A stretch of 64,000 nt of DNA, taken from NCBI RefSeq assembly GCF_001905125.1, contig NZ_LWLE01000037.1, positions 62,001-126,000 on the forward strand, given 5' to 3'. The first letter of the stretch is position 1. Each line of letters starts with the position of its first letter. The notes under the pieces are model-generated. The model worked only from the letters and a program-made list of their open reading frames with translations. It was not told the DNA's origin and searched no databases. Source of the stretch: Streptomyces sp. TSRI0281. GTDB taxonomy: Bacteria; Actinomycetota; Actinomycetes; Streptomycetales; Streptomycetaceae. Position numbers and translations under genes: made by a program. Below, piece after piece: positions 39,031-48,701 of this stretch.

Positions 39031-39398
39031 GCCTCCAATTGTCCGTCAGCGAACATCACCTGTCGCACCTCGACCCCGAGACCCTCGATCGCGGTGTCCG
39101 GGATCTGCGAGGCCAGCTCGATCGCCCGCTCCTTGTTCTCGCAGTCGATCAGGTAGAAGCCGCCCAGATACTCCTTGGCCTCCAGGAAAGGTCCGTCGGT
39201 CACCACCGGCCGGCCGTTGCGTACGGACACCACGGCGGCCTGTGACGGGTCGACCAGCGCCTGCGTGGTGATCAGCTCGCCGGACTTCTTCAGCGCCTCG
39301 ATGAACGCGCCGTGGCCGTCGCCGATCGCCGCCTTCTCCTCATCGCTGAGCGCGTCCAGCACAGCCGGGTTGAGGTGCAGGCCGATCAGGAACTTCAT
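39027..39398 (-). CDS. YCII-domain (DGPF) protein, ECF42 partner
   Basis: A 123-residue ferredoxin-like-fold protein: MKFLIGLHLNPAVLDAL, GELITTQALVDPSQAA and the defining VTDGPFLEAKEYLGGFYLID. Start 39398 follows GAGGAG. YCII/DGPF proteins accompany ECF41/42 sigma factors and may be targets or modulators; enzymatic activity is unproven. A 20-base tandem duplication lies about 90 bases upstream. Confidence 0.9.
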   Translation of the reverse strand: MKFLIGLHLNPAVLDALSDEEKAAIGDGHGAFIEALKKSGELITTQALVDPSQAAVVSVRNGRPVVTDGPFLEAKEYLGGFYLIDCENKERAIELASQIPDTAIEGLGVEVRQVMFADGQLEA

Positions 39399-39488
39399 CT
39401 CGTACTCCTCGTGGTTCGCGAGCCCTGCCGGGCCCTTCGACCGGTTGGTCGGAGCCATCGCCGTCGCCTTGACATCCCTGCCCGAACT

Positions 39489-39528
39489 TTCGCATGACAT
39501 TTTTCGCCTTCGCATGACATTTTTCGCC
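39489..39528. repeat. 20-base exact tandem duplication upstream of the YCII-ECF42 operon
   Basis: TTCGCATGACATTTTTCGCC occurs twice without a gap (39489-39508, 39509-39528) in an otherwise G/C-rich region. On the operon's strand each copy reads ...AAATGTCATGCGAA, containing TGTCA, similar to the TGTCGA -35 element reported for ECF42 promoters. It also lies upstream of the plus-strand MFS gene. Confidence 0.85.
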
Positions 39529-39675
39529 GTCGCAGCGCCCGGCCCGCGACGACGTCATGTGCGCGTGACGCCCCACCGCGGCAGCCGAAGAGGTCGCCGT
39601 CCGCAACCGATGTCAAGAAGCTCCCGACCGCTCCGACCAACCGGCGAAACGTCACGAGACCAGGGAGTTACGGAT

Positions 39676-41169
39676 ATGCGAGTCAACCGGGCACGGCTGG
39701 GACTGATCGTCCTCATGCTGCCGACCTTGCTCGTCGCAATGGACACGACAGCGTTGCTTCTCGCCCTCCCACGGCTCAGCGCCGACCTGGGTGCCACCAA
39801 TGTCCAGCAGCTGTGGATCAGTGACAGCTACGGACTCATGGTGGCCGGCCTGGTCATCACGATGGGTACGCTCGGCGACCGGATCGGCCGGCGAAGGCTG
39901 CTGCTGATCGGCGGAGCGGCGTTCGCGGTGCTGTCGGTCGTGGCCGCCTTCGCGGTCAGCCCGCTGATGCTGATCGTCGCGCGTGCGCTGCTGGGCGTCG
40001 CCGGCGCGACCCTGGTGCCCTCCACGCTGGCCTTGATCACCAACATGTTCCGCGACGAGCGACAGCGCGGGAAGGCCATCGCGATCTGGGCGACCTGCCA
40101 GTTCACCGGCGGCGCGCTCGGACCCGTACTCGCCGGTTTCCTGCTCCAGCACTTCTGGTGGGGATCGGTGTTCCTGGTCGCCGTGCCGGCGATGACAGTG
40201 CTGCTGCTCGCCGGACCGGTGCTTCTGCCGGAGTTCCGCGGCGACCGGGCCGGGCGGCTGGACCTGGCCGGCGTCGGGCTGTCGCTCGCGGCGGTCCTTC
40301 TGATGGTCTACGGCGTCAAGCAGCTGGCCGTCGAGAGCGTGCCCGTCGTGCCTGCAGTGGCACTCGTCGCCGGCGCGGCCATCGGCATGTTGTTCGTACG
40401 CAGGCAACTGCGGCTGGAGGAGCCACTGCTGGACCTGCGACTGCTCCGCGACCGCCCGTTCACGGCCGTGCTCGTCGCGCTGGCCTGCGCCGGCATCGCC
40501 ATGGCTGGTACGGGCCTGCTGGTGACCCAGTTCCTCCAGAGCGTACTGGGCTTCTCCCCCGCCGCGTCGGCGATGCTGTTCGCTCCCATGGGCATCGGCG
40601 TGGCGATCGGCACCATGGCCGCACCGGCGCTGGCCCGTCGGATGAAGCAGACGACCGCCATCGGGGGCGGGCTGGTGGTGTCGGCGCTCGGCAGCCTGCT
40701 GCTGGTCGGCGCCGACGGGCCGAACGCCCTGGTACCGGTGATGATCGGCATCACCGTGCTGGCGCTGGGCACCGGCCCGCTGTTCGCCCTGGGCACCGGG
40801 CTGGTCGTCGGGTCCGTACCACCGGAGCGCGCCGGCTCGGCCGCGTCGATGTCGGAGACCGGCAACTACCTCGGTGGTTCGCTCGGCTTCACACTGCTGG
40901 GTGTGGTGGCCGCGGTGGTCTACCGCAGCCGGATGGACGGGACGTCCGACTCACTGGCCGGCGCGATCGCCACCAGCAGGCACCTTCCCGCCGGCCGGGG
41001 CGCGGATCTGCTGCACACCGCTCGGGAGGCGTTCACCGTCGGTCTGCAGGTCACCGCCATCATCGCCGCGGTCATCTTCGCCGGGCTGGCCGTGCTGATC
41101 CTGACGGTGCGCCCGGCAACCCGGACAGCCCCTGCCGTATACGCCGACCGCGGGACGACCCGCTCGTAG
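39676..41169 (+). CDS. MFS efflux transporter, DHA2 (SmvA/QacA-like)
   Basis: A 497-residue permease with 14 hydrophobic segments; VAMDTTALLLALPRLSADLG in the first segment, motif A GTLGDRIGRRRLLLIG and motif C GGALGPVLAGFLLQ mark the SmvA/QacA-type multidrug antiporters. CAGGGAG precedes the ATG. It is divergent from the ECF42 operon and could belong to its regulon. Confidence 0.9.
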   Translation: MRVNRARLGLIVLMLPTLLVAMDTTALLLALPRLSADLGATNVQQLWISDSYGLMVAGLVITMGTLGDRIGRRRLLLIGGAAFAVLSVVAAFAVSPLMLIVARALLGVAGATLVPSTLALITNMFRDERQRGKAIAIWATCQFTGGALGPVLAGFLLQHFWWGSVFLVAVPAMTVLLLAGPVLLPEFRGDRAGRLDLAGVGLSLAAVLLMVYGVKQLAVESVPVVPAVALVAGAAIGMLFVRRQLRLEEPLLDLRLLRDRPFTAVLVALACAGIAMAGTGLLVTQFLQSVLGFSPAASAMLFAPMGIGVAIGTMAAPALARRMKQTTAIGGGLVVSALGSLLLVGADGPNALVPVMIGITVLALGTGPLFALGTGLVVGSVPPERAGSAASMSETGNYLGGSLGFTLLGVVAAVVYRSRMDGTSDSLAGAIATSRHLPAGRGADLLHTAREAFTVGLQVTAIIAAVIFAGLAVLILTVRPATRTAPAVYADRGTTRS

Positions 41170-41359
41170 AACCCGTCGCGGCCCACGCCGCCGTTGCCCC
41201 TGTCCGAACTCGGCGGAAGGGACGACGAGCGCGCGGCCACCACCCACGCACGCCAGGATGCCGTGGCGACCGCCGACGTCGCGGCCGTCCTCCGGCGCCG
41301 GCCACAGCACGGCCCGTGGTCGCAGGCATCGACACGGTGGTGGCCGATCGTCGGCCCCG

Positions 41360-42151
41360 TCAGAGCCGGTCGGCCGACCCTGCTGTTCCCGCCTGCACGT
41401 CGCCGGCTTCGTGGAAGCGTTCCAGGATGAGCTCGACCAGTTCAGGCGCGTCGCCGAGCGGTTCGGAGATGCCGACCGCGCCGGCTTCGGTCGACGCGTC
41501 GGCCGCCCGGCGAAACAGCAGTCCAGGAGCGAAGCAATAGGACGCGACCACGACCCGACGCGCTCCCGCCAGGCGGAGTTGCGCTACCGCCTCCGCGGCT
41601 GTCGGCGACGCGGTCGACGCGAAACCGGCCAGGCACGGCAGACCGAGGTTCGCTCCCAACGCGGACGCCATGGCGGTCACCGACGCACAGGCATCGCTGT
41701 CGCTACTGCCCGCGGCCGCCACCACCACCGCGTCGAACTCGACATCCATGTCGGTGAGACGGCGCCGCAGCGCGGCGACCAGTCGCGCGTCGGGCTCGCC
41801 CGGTGGACTGCCCAGCACCGGCGTCACCACCGGCACCGGGGCAGGAGGGTCGGACAGCGCCCTGGGCAGATCGACCCGGGCGTGAAACGCGGAGGTCAGC
41901 AGCAAGGGCACCACGACCACACGGTCGTGTCCGGTCTCGGCGAGGGTGCCCAGCACGTGGCGTGCCCTGGGACGGGCATGCCGGAGATACGCGACTTCGA
42001 CCCGGCATGCCCGGGACAGTCCGACCGCATGGGCGAGCGCGCGAGTGGACTCCTGCGCCTGGGGGTCGATACTGCCGTGCGCCAGAAGGAGCAGCGCGCT
42101 CGTCCCGGACTCGGGGACCTGTTGATGCGGCGTCTCGATCACGTTGGTCAC
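41360..42151 (-). CDS. CbiX/SirB-type sirohydrochlorin chelatase-like protein
   Basis: A 263-residue chelatase with both halves of the CbiX fold. The metal-binding histidines are H25 (LLLAHGSIDP) and H90 (LLLTSAFHARVDLP). Such enzymes insert Fe2+, Co2+ or Ni2+ into sirohydrochlorin. It stands alone, without siroheme or cobalamin genes, so a specialised metal-handling role is possible. It starts with GTG at 42151. The upstream region is A/T rich and has a short dyad at 42191-42201. Confidence 0.85.
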   Translation of the reverse strand: MTNVIETPHQQVPESGTSALLLLAHGSIDPQAQESTRALAHAVGLSRACRVEVAYLRHARPRARHVLGTLAETGHDRVVVVPLLLTSAFHARVDLPRALSDPPAPVPVVTPVLGSPPGEPDARLVAALRRRLTDMDVEFDAVVVAAAGSSDSDACASVTAMASALGANLGLPCLAGFASTASPTAAEAVAQLRLAGARRVVVASYCFAPGLLFRRAADASTEAGAVGISEPLGDAPELVELILERFHEAGDVQAGTAGSADRL

Positions 42152-42190
42152 TGTCGTACCACTCTCGTCACGCGATGCGGGTGCAATGGA

Positions 42191-42201
42191 GTAACGATTA
42201 C
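42191..42201. promoter_or_regulatory. Possible metalloregulator dyad upstream of the chelatase
   Basis: GTAACGATTAC is a 4-3-4 inverted repeat (GTAA/TTAC) 40 bases before the chelatase start. Its TAA...TTA form resembles Fur/Zur-type sites, but it is short and I cannot assign a regulator. Confidence 0.3.
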
Positions 42202-42372
42202 CTTACCGTCCGTGACAACCCTTTCGGCGAGATCCGTCAGCTCCCCGCTCGCACGAGGGGTAGTGACGGATAGTCAGCCCTCAGGTGCACCGCCCTTGTC
42301 CTGCTCCCCGTACAGGCGGCCCGGCCCGGCGCCGCCGCACTCAGCGGGGATGGAGAAACAGGGATGGACGAG

Positions 42373-43932
42373 TCAGCCGAGCGCCCGTTCCGGGTTCTTC
42401 GGAGCTCCCTTCAGGACGGGAGGCCGGGACCGGTCCAGCCAGATCAGGGCGGCTGCGGCGCCGAGGAGGGCGATGAGGGCGCAGATCAGTGTGCCCGTGT
42501 TCATCGCGGTGGTGAAGGCCTGATGGGATGCGCGGATGAGTTCCGCGCCCCGTTCCGGTCCCAGGCCGGCGGCTGCGGCATGGGCGGAGGTCAGGTCGTC
42601 GACCGCCGTTGCGGGTGCGCCCGGCAGCGCGTCGAGCAGGTGCGAGCGGTAGGCGGCGGAGACGGCCGTCCCGATCACCGCGATACCGAGGACGCCGCCC
42701 AGCTCGCGGGCCACACTGTTGATCGCGGAGGCCATCGGCGACTTCTCGCGGGGCAGTGCGGCCATGCTCGCGGTACTGGACGGGGCCATGATCAGACCCA
42801 TGCCGCCGCCGATCACGGCCATGAGCAGTGCGAGCGGGACGAAAGCCGTATTCACCGTCACGAGTGACATGCAGGCAAGGCCGACAGCCATGACGGTGAG
42901 ACCTGCGGCAATCGTGCAGCGGCTGCCCAGGCGGGCGACGACTCGGTCGCTCGTACCGGCGGCGAGGGCCATGGCCACGGCGAACGGCAAGGCCCCGGAT
43001 CCGGCCTTGAGGGGACTGAAGGCGTGCACCAACTGCAGGTACTGCGTGTAGACGAAGAGCAGGCCGAACAGGGCGAAGAAGGTGACGGCGAGCAGGACAC
43101 TGGCGACGGTGAACGTACGCCGGGCGAACATCCGGAGGTCCACCATCGGCTGCGCCGTGCGCAGCTCCCACAGGGTGAACGCGGCCAGCAACACTCCCGC
43201 GGCGCCCGCACCGACCAGTGACCGCGTGGACAGCCAGCCGCGCTCGGGGCCTTGCACGATCACATCGACGAGCAAGGCGAGACCGGCGGTGGAGAGCAGG
43301 AGGCCGGGAAAGTCGAAACGGCCGGCGGGACGGCCGGGGAGGGCGGGGATGAGCGCCAGGACGGCGGCGAGCACGACAGCGATCAGCGGGACGTTGACGT
43401 AGAAGATGCTGCCCCAGGCGAAGTGGTTGAGCAGCAGCCCGCCGGTGACCGGGCCGAGGACGATGCCGATGCCTGCGGAGGCGGACCAGATGGCGATGGC
43501 CCGTGCCCGTTCCCTGGCGCCGAAGAGCACGATGATGATCGACAGCGTGGCCGGCATGACGAAGGCCGAGGCCATGCCCATCACCGCGCGCCAGGCGATG
43601 AGCTCTCCGGCCGATCCGGCCGTCGCGGCGGCGCCGGACGCGGCTGCCAGCACCACCAGGCCGCCGGCCAGTGCCCGGCGCTGGCCGAAGCGGGCTCCGA
43701 GGCTGCCCGCGGGGATCAGCAGCGACGCGAAGACGAGCGTGTAGGCGTTGTTGATCCACTGAAGGTCCGCGGTGGATGCCCGCAGAGCACCGGCGAGCGC
43801 GGGCAGGGCGGTGTTGAGCACCGTGTTGTCGAGGGTGGTGACCACCAGCGCCGCGCAGAGGGCAGCCAGTGCCGGCCAGCGCCGCGGGTGTCCCGTGTCG
43901 GGTTCTGTCGCATTGTCCGTACGCACGTCCAT
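42373..43932 (-). CDS. MFS drug efflux transporter, DHA2 type
   Basis: A 519-residue permease with 14 segments; TLDNTVLNTALPALAGALRA in segment 1, the motif A region AGSLGARFGQRRALAGG (aspartate replaced by A) and GPVTGGLLLNHFAWGSIFYV (motif C). The substrate is probably a hydrophobic or cationic drug. It is divergent from a TetR gene, with three copies of a short operator between them. Confidence 0.9.
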   Translation of the reverse strand: MDVRTDNATEPDTGHPRRWPALAALCAALVVTTLDNTVLNTALPALAGALRASTADLQWINNAYTLVFASLLIPAGSLGARFGQRRALAGGLVVLAAASGAAATAGSAGELIAWRAVMGMASAFVMPATLSIIIVLFGARERARAIAIWSASAGIGIVLGPVTGGLLLNHFAWGSIFYVNVPLIAVVLAAVLALIPALPGRPAGRFDFPGLLLSTAGLALLVDVIVQGPERGWLSTRSLVGAGAAGVLLAAFTLWELRTAQPMVDLRMFARRTFTVASVLLAVTFFALFGLLFVYTQYLQLVHAFSPLKAGSGALPFAVAMALAAGTSDRVVARLGSRCTIAAGLTVMAVGLACMSLVTVNTAFVPLALLMAVIGGGMGLIMAPSSTASMAALPREKSPMASAINSVARELGGVLGIAVIGTAVSAAYRSHLLDALPGAPATAVDDLTSAHAAAAGLGPERGAELIRASHQAFTTAMNTGTLICALIALLGAAAALIWLDRSRPPVLKGAPKNPERALG

Positions 43933-43938
43933 ACATCC

Positions 43939-44007
43939 TTACGAAAGTAAACTTACGGCTGTAAGTCTTCAGGTCGGGACGCTACGGCAGTCGGCTAACG
44001 GCTGTAA
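43939..44007. promoter_or_regulatory. Three TetR operator copies
   Basis: TTACGAAAGTAA (43939-43950), TTACGGCTGTAA (43953-43964) and TAACGGCTGTAA (43996-44007) share the pattern TTAC-N4-GTAA. The first two abut the MFS start (43932); the third lies 10 bases before the TetR start, fitting repression of both genes. Confidence 0.75.
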
Positions 44008-44017
44008 AGTCAGAGCT

Positions 44018-44683
44018 ATGACGAAGGCTTCCGCGGCACCCGGCACCCACTCGCCCGACCCGTGCGCAACGGTGCCCGCACGCCCCCGCAACCGCAGGGG
44101 CGAAGGCCCCCGGCTGCGCGAGGACATCGTCCGGGCGGCGACCGCCCTGATCGTGCGCACCGGCTCCGACCAGACCGTGACCTTGCGCTCGGTGGCCCGC
44201 GAGGTCGGCATCTCCGCACCGTCGATCTACGCTCACTTCGCCGACCGGGACGCGATCGTGGAAGCCGTAGTGCTCGAAGCGATCGCCCAGTTGCACGAGA
44301 CGGTGGCCGAGGCCGTCGCCGCACACGACGATCCCGTCGAAGGGCTCCTCGCCGGGTGCGCCGCGTACATCGATTTCGGCACCCGTGAACCGGCCCGCTA
44401 CCACGTACTCTTCGACTGGCCCCGCCCCAAGCCCGAAGCCGCCGACGATGTCTCAGGAACCCGCGGGCTGGACGCGTTCCGGACCCTCGTCGACAACCTC
44501 GAAGCATGCGTACGCGCCGGACGCTCGACCAGCAGCGACCCGTTCAGCGACGCCGTCGCGCTGTGGACCGCGCTGCACGGACAGGTCTCCCTCCGCGCGA
44601 GCCTGCCCGATTTCCCCTGGCCGCCCACCGACACCGTCGAACGCATGGTCCTCAGCCTCGGACGTATCACGCCCGAGCCCTGA
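44018..44683 (+). CDS. TetR/AcrR-family repressor of the adjacent efflux gene
   Basis: A 221-residue TetR protein with a disordered 35-residue N-terminus, HTH IVRAATALIVRTGSDQTVTL / VAREVGISAPSIYAHFADRD and a TetR_C_13/WHG-like effector domain (YHVLFDWPRPKPEA). The DNA between it and the divergent pump contains three matching dyads. It should derepress the pump on binding the drug. Confidence 0.92.
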   Translation: MTKASAAPGTHSPDPCATVPARPRNRRGEGPRLREDIVRAATALIVRTGSDQTVTLRSVAREVGISAPSIYAHFADRDAIVEAVVLEAIAQLHETVAEAVAAHDDPVEGLLAGCAAYIDFGTREPARYHVLFDWPRPKPEAADDVSGTRGLDAFRTLVDNLEACVRAGRSTSSDPFSDAVALWTALHGQVSLRASLPDFPWPPTDTVERMVLSLGRITPEP

Positions 44684-44828
44684 CTCCCCACCGCCGGCAG
44701 GCCGGTGACATGGAACCCCTGAACCCGGTGGCGGGGGCCACGAGATCGTGCAGGCGGGAAGCGTCGCGGCGGCCCCTGTGCACCACGTCCGCCTCATCGC
44801 CCGTCACCCCGCCTCGCAGCCGAGACCG

Positions 44829-47066
44829 GCTACGGGACATCCGGGTCGGCGCCCACCCCACCGCCGACAGCCGGTGACTGCTGGGCGGCGAGCGCTTCGA
44901 TACGGGACTTCTGGCTGCGCATGTCGGCAGCTTGATCCGGAGTGGCCTCGTGAACGCCTTCGTCAGACGACGTGTGTCCTTGGCACGGCCGTAGACGACG
45001 CATTGGCGAATGGCCAGGATGACTCTCTCCCGCCGGCCGATGCTGCTGTCACCGCTCCGGGCCAGCCGCTCCATGTCGCTCACGTGTCCGGCGTACGCGT
45101 CCCGGTCGCCCTCGGCGTAGGCCCAGGTGGCCAGAGCGTTGTGGGCTTCGAAGCGGATGCCCTTGCCCCGGTCCGGGTCCTGGGCGGTGTCCGCGACCGC
45201 GGCGCGGATCTCGCGGGGGTACCCGCCCTCGTAGAACGCCTCCAGCGAGGTGAGGTCGAGCAGTTGCTCGATCCGGTCCGTCTCGGCCAGCAGACGCATC
45301 CAGCGCCCGAGCCGCAGAAGCCCGCGCTGTCCTTCCAGTACGTCCAGGAGTGCTTCGCGCACCCGATGGAGGGCCTCGTCGGGAAGGTCCTCCGAGGCGG
45401 ACAGGGCCACGGGGCGCACCGCGTCGTGCAACGTCACCCGGCCATGGGCGAAGTCCTGCGTCAGGCCCCGACCGGACAGATCACGCACAGCCCGCGCGGC
45501 ATGAGCAGGGCGTATGCCCACTGCTTCCGCGAGCCGGTGGTACTCGAAGCCGGTGAGAGGCACCTCCGCGACCGCGAGGATCCCGGCAACGGTGCGTGAA
45601 CGCGGCGAGAGCTGGCTGAACACCTGCCCAAGGATCAGGTCCTGCGCAGTGACCATGGTGTGCGTCCGAGCCTGCACGGAGTCGCAGAAGGCGGCCCCGT
45701 CTCCGGCGTACGCGGTGCGGGTCAACTGTGCTGAGCTGAGTACGTACAGCGGCAGACCCGCGGTGAGGGAGAGGACACGTTGGGCGGTGCGATAGTCCAG
45801 GGTGCTGCCTTCGCCGCCGAAGACCGCTGCGATGGTGTCGGTGCCCCAGCCGTCCAGCGACTCCGCGGATATACCGAGGTGCGCGGCGAGCAGGATCTGT
45901 TCCGGCCGGGGGTGACCCAACAGGATCAGCCGGGCCGTCGGCAGGGCGCCGACCAGCAACCGCACGTCCTCGATGCCGAGCAGGTGGACGTTGTCGATGA
46001 CGACTGCGACAGCGGTTTCCGCCTGGACGAGCAAGGTGTGCACGGCGCGCAGTACCTCGATGCCCGCGGCGGCCGGCAGGGATCCGGTCCGCGTCCTGAG
46101 ATGCCGGGCGGCCAGCTCCCGCGCCAAGGCGCCCGGCACGGAGGCGGCCGGCAGGAACGCGACGTCGAAGTAGGTCACCGGCTGAGGACAGTGCCCGGCG
46201 GCGTTCGCCGCCCACGTCGTCTTGCCTGCCCCCGAGAAGCCGACCACCAGCCTCACGGACTCGTCGTTCGCGAGCTCCGGCTCCCCGTCCCGGGGTCGGT
46301 AGACAGCGGGCAGTCGGGGGAAAGCCTGCAGTTCCTCCACGAACTGCTCGTACAACTGCGGCAGATCCGCGGCGGTGAACCCCTGGCCGTGAACACCGGT
46401 GCACGCGTACTGAACCCGGGCGGCGAGCTTCCAGACCAGGGTCTCGGCGCTCAGCGACCCGAAGGGGATCTGCTCCGCCTGGTCGGCGCAGCTCCTCAGC
46501 ATGGCGGCGAGGTCGCGCCCCGGGTCCGGCAGCCACGTCTCTGCGGGGTGCGGCCGTCCCGGCCCGACGATCGCCACGTCCGCGGGCCAGTGCGCCTCTC
46601 GCGTCCGGGTCAGGAGGTCCCGTCCCATGTCCGTATTGGTGACCACGATCAGGTAGGGGGTGCCGGCACGGCGGCCCGCCGTGTGCTCGTCCCGGACGCT
46701 GCGGAACTGATCTACCGCGCCCTCCACGTCGCCCCAGGTCAGGTTGTCCTGACGAGTCTTGACCTGCAAGTAGAGCCAACGGTCGTCGCACTCGATTTCC
46801 ACGTCTTCATCGCGTTCGACGCGCAGGCACCGGCCTTCTGCCGCCCGCAGCCGCAGCAGGCAGCCGACCGCGTACAGATGCTGGTAGGTGAATCCGCGAT
46901 GCAACGAAGTGATGCGTCTCAGTTGTTCGGCGCTCAGGACGTCAGGGGCCTCGCGAACACTCTGCGGTTCGGCGTCCGTGCTTGCCCCACGCGATCGGTC
47001 TTCCGGCACCTTCCCAGAGTAGTGGCCGCGCACCGGCACCGGCCTCTGTTCTGTGAGCGGTTCCAT
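44829..47066 (-). CDS. DUF4297 (Cap4-like) nuclease - STAND NTPase, C-terminal frameshift
   Basis: N-terminal residues 45-200 are a DUF4297-type PD-(D/E)xK nuclease: GFTYQHLYAVGCLLRLRAAE, then VERDEDVEIE and LYLQVKTR with K103 as the catalytic lysine. Residues 270-480 are a STAND/AAA P-loop domain (Walker A VVGFSGAGKTTWA, Walker B VAVVIDNVHLLG), followed by winged-helix-like and helical TPR-like repeats. The plan equals that of Cap4-type Avs defence ATPases: sensor, oligomerising switch, nuclease effector. The frame breaks near 44951-44957: adding one base yields HEATPDQAADMRSQKSRIEA and a stop at 44829, a sensible end; uncorrected, the frame runs to 44667 through non-coding-like sequence. 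Only about 45 residues are affected. The ATG at 47066 has a weak ribosome site. Confidence 0.78.
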
Positions 47067-47530
47067 GGGGACATGCGATCGTCAACCTTGGAGGCGATGT
47101 ACCCAGCAAGTCCGCGCGCTCTCTCCGAGGTCTGCCGACGACTGGGTTCTGTAGCAGGAAAGAGGTGGCCGTCGACTCGAAAAGGGTTGTCGCCTCCGCA
47201 CCTGCGTACATGAAACGCACACCACCACCGACCCCCCGTTCCAGCAGTCCGGCAGGGATCGGAGCCCTCGGAATGACGGGCTGAATTGGCTGGTAGGGGC
47301 TCTTCGCCCTTGCCGGCCGGCGCTTCCGGCTTGGACGATTTCCGGTCGCACCCGAACCCGTCGCGGGGGTGAGTGGCCCGCCCCAGGCCGAGACGTGGTG
47401 ACATGTGATCGAAACCGCCAGCAGCTCTCTATTCGAGTTGCTCTACCACTCATCGGTCCGGTGTCTCGGCTTTACTGGGTAACATCAGCCGCTACAACCC
47501 GATTGGCGCACATGAATAGACGAGGATCCC
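47067..47530. other. Intergenic region between STAND gene and coiled-coil gene
   Basis: About 460 bases with below-average G/C, no recognisable gene on either strand. It should contain divergent promoters for the nuclease-STAND gene and the coiled-coil protein gene. Confidence 0.45.
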
Positions 47531-48115
47531 ATGTCTCAAAACACACCCAAGTCCGGTCTCACCGCAGACTACGCACAGCGGATCGCCGACGACCTTTCGG
47601 CCAACCAGAGTGAGCAGGCACGCGTACGTGCCGAACTGACTCGGCTGCAGGACGAACTTGTCCAGCTGGAGGAAAGCGGGCAGGTCCTGGTGAAGATGCA
47701 GCACGTCCTCGGCGGCGTCGCCGCACCGGCCACGAAGACCGGCAAGGGACGGAAAGCCGCCACTGTTGCCGCGCCTGTCCGCCCCAAGCGCAAAGCGAGT
47801 GCCCAGAAGGCGCCGCGCAAGGCAAAGCCCGCGACGGGGGAAAGCACCCCTGCAAGGACTTCCGGTGAGCCGACGTGGCGTGAGCTGATCACCGAATACC
47901 TCGCCGGGCATCACGAGCCCAAGTCCGCGGCCGAAATCGCCGCGGCCCTGACCGAGGCCAATCCGAAGCGCGATGTGAAGGTGACTGTGGTGCGCAGCAC
48001 TCTGGAACAGGGTGTCGCGCAGGCACTGCTGGAGCGCTCCAAGCAGGGACGCTCCGTCTTCTACAGCCCGGCCGCCGCCGCGACCCGCGACGAGACCGAA
48101 GCTGCGGCCGAGTAA
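47531..48115 (+). CDS. Coiled-coil / basic-linker / winged-helix-like protein
   Basis: A 194-residue protein with three zones: residues 15-60 an amphipathic helix for a coiled coil (QARVRAELTRLQDELVQLEE), 65-110 a Lys/Ala/Pro-rich histone-H1-like linker (GKGRKAATVAAPVRPKRKAS), and 115-180 a compact helical domain (WRELITEYLAGHHEPKSAAE, VTVVRSTLEQGVAQALLERS, GRSVFYSP) that looks like a winged helix. I infer a DNA-binding or nucleoid-associated regulator. GAGGA precedes the ATG. No named family recognised; it may regulate either conflict module beside it. Confidence 0.72.
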   Translation: MSQNTPKSGLTADYAQRIADDLSANQSEQARVRAELTRLQDELVQLEESGQVLVKMQHVLGGVAAPATKTGKGRKAATVAAPVRPKRKASAQKAPRKAKPATGESTPARTSGEPTWRELITEYLAGHHEPKSAAEIAAALTEANPKRDVKVTVVRSTLEQGVAQALLERSKQGRSVFYSPAAAATRDETEAAAE

Positions 48116-48420
48116 CTCGCGGATCGCCGTCGGCAGGGGCATCAGCTGGGTGACGTCGGTGCGTTTTCCGCCGGTCATGGACACCGCGAGCAGGATGGCC
48201 CGCCCGTCGACGAGGAAGTGGTGCCCGCTGCCCGGCCATGCGCGGCCGACCGGGCCGGCACCACTTTCGGCCCCGTCGAGCGATCGGGACAGGGGATGAG
48301 CCGACCACCGCCCACGAACAGTCAAACTGTCCGGCCGCTCGTTCGAACCGGTCGGCCCGCCGTCGGCCGATGCGGTACGCCTTCTTGAGGCAGCCGGCGG
48401 CAGACGTACCGAAGGCCGCT
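48116..48420 (-). mobile_element. IS5-type transposase remnant
   Basis: On the minus strand, in two frames, pieces of an IS5-family transposase can be read: SLDGAESGAGPVGRAWPGSG, HHFLVDGRAILLAVSMTGGK and RTDVTQLMPLPTAIRELLG (family form: PGSKHH.I.D..G.PLAV.LTGGNR.DVTQL.PL), with a further piece (FGTSAAGCLKKAYRIG) upstream in another frame. The remnant stops at the stop codon of the coiled-coil gene. No inverted repeats or intact frame remain. Confidence 0.7.
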
Positions 48421-48701
48421 GCGACAGCCACCCCGATCCGGCGTGAGCCTGATGGAAGGGGACGGCAGCGACAGCTACATGTATCTCCGGCATCTCCTGT
48501 GCCTGCATGGGGTGTTGCGGGTTGAGGCCTTGCACGTGGATGCCGTCTCTTTCATCTCACCGGCGTGCGGGCGGGGATGCGGTACGGGCGTGGGGCATGC
48601 CGTGTCGCTCGCATGTGCCGATGCAACAGAGTTCGGGCCGGACGCACCATGGAAGCGTTAGGGTACGTAGCTCGGGTGGCGCGTGTCGCGGAGGGGGAAG
48701 C

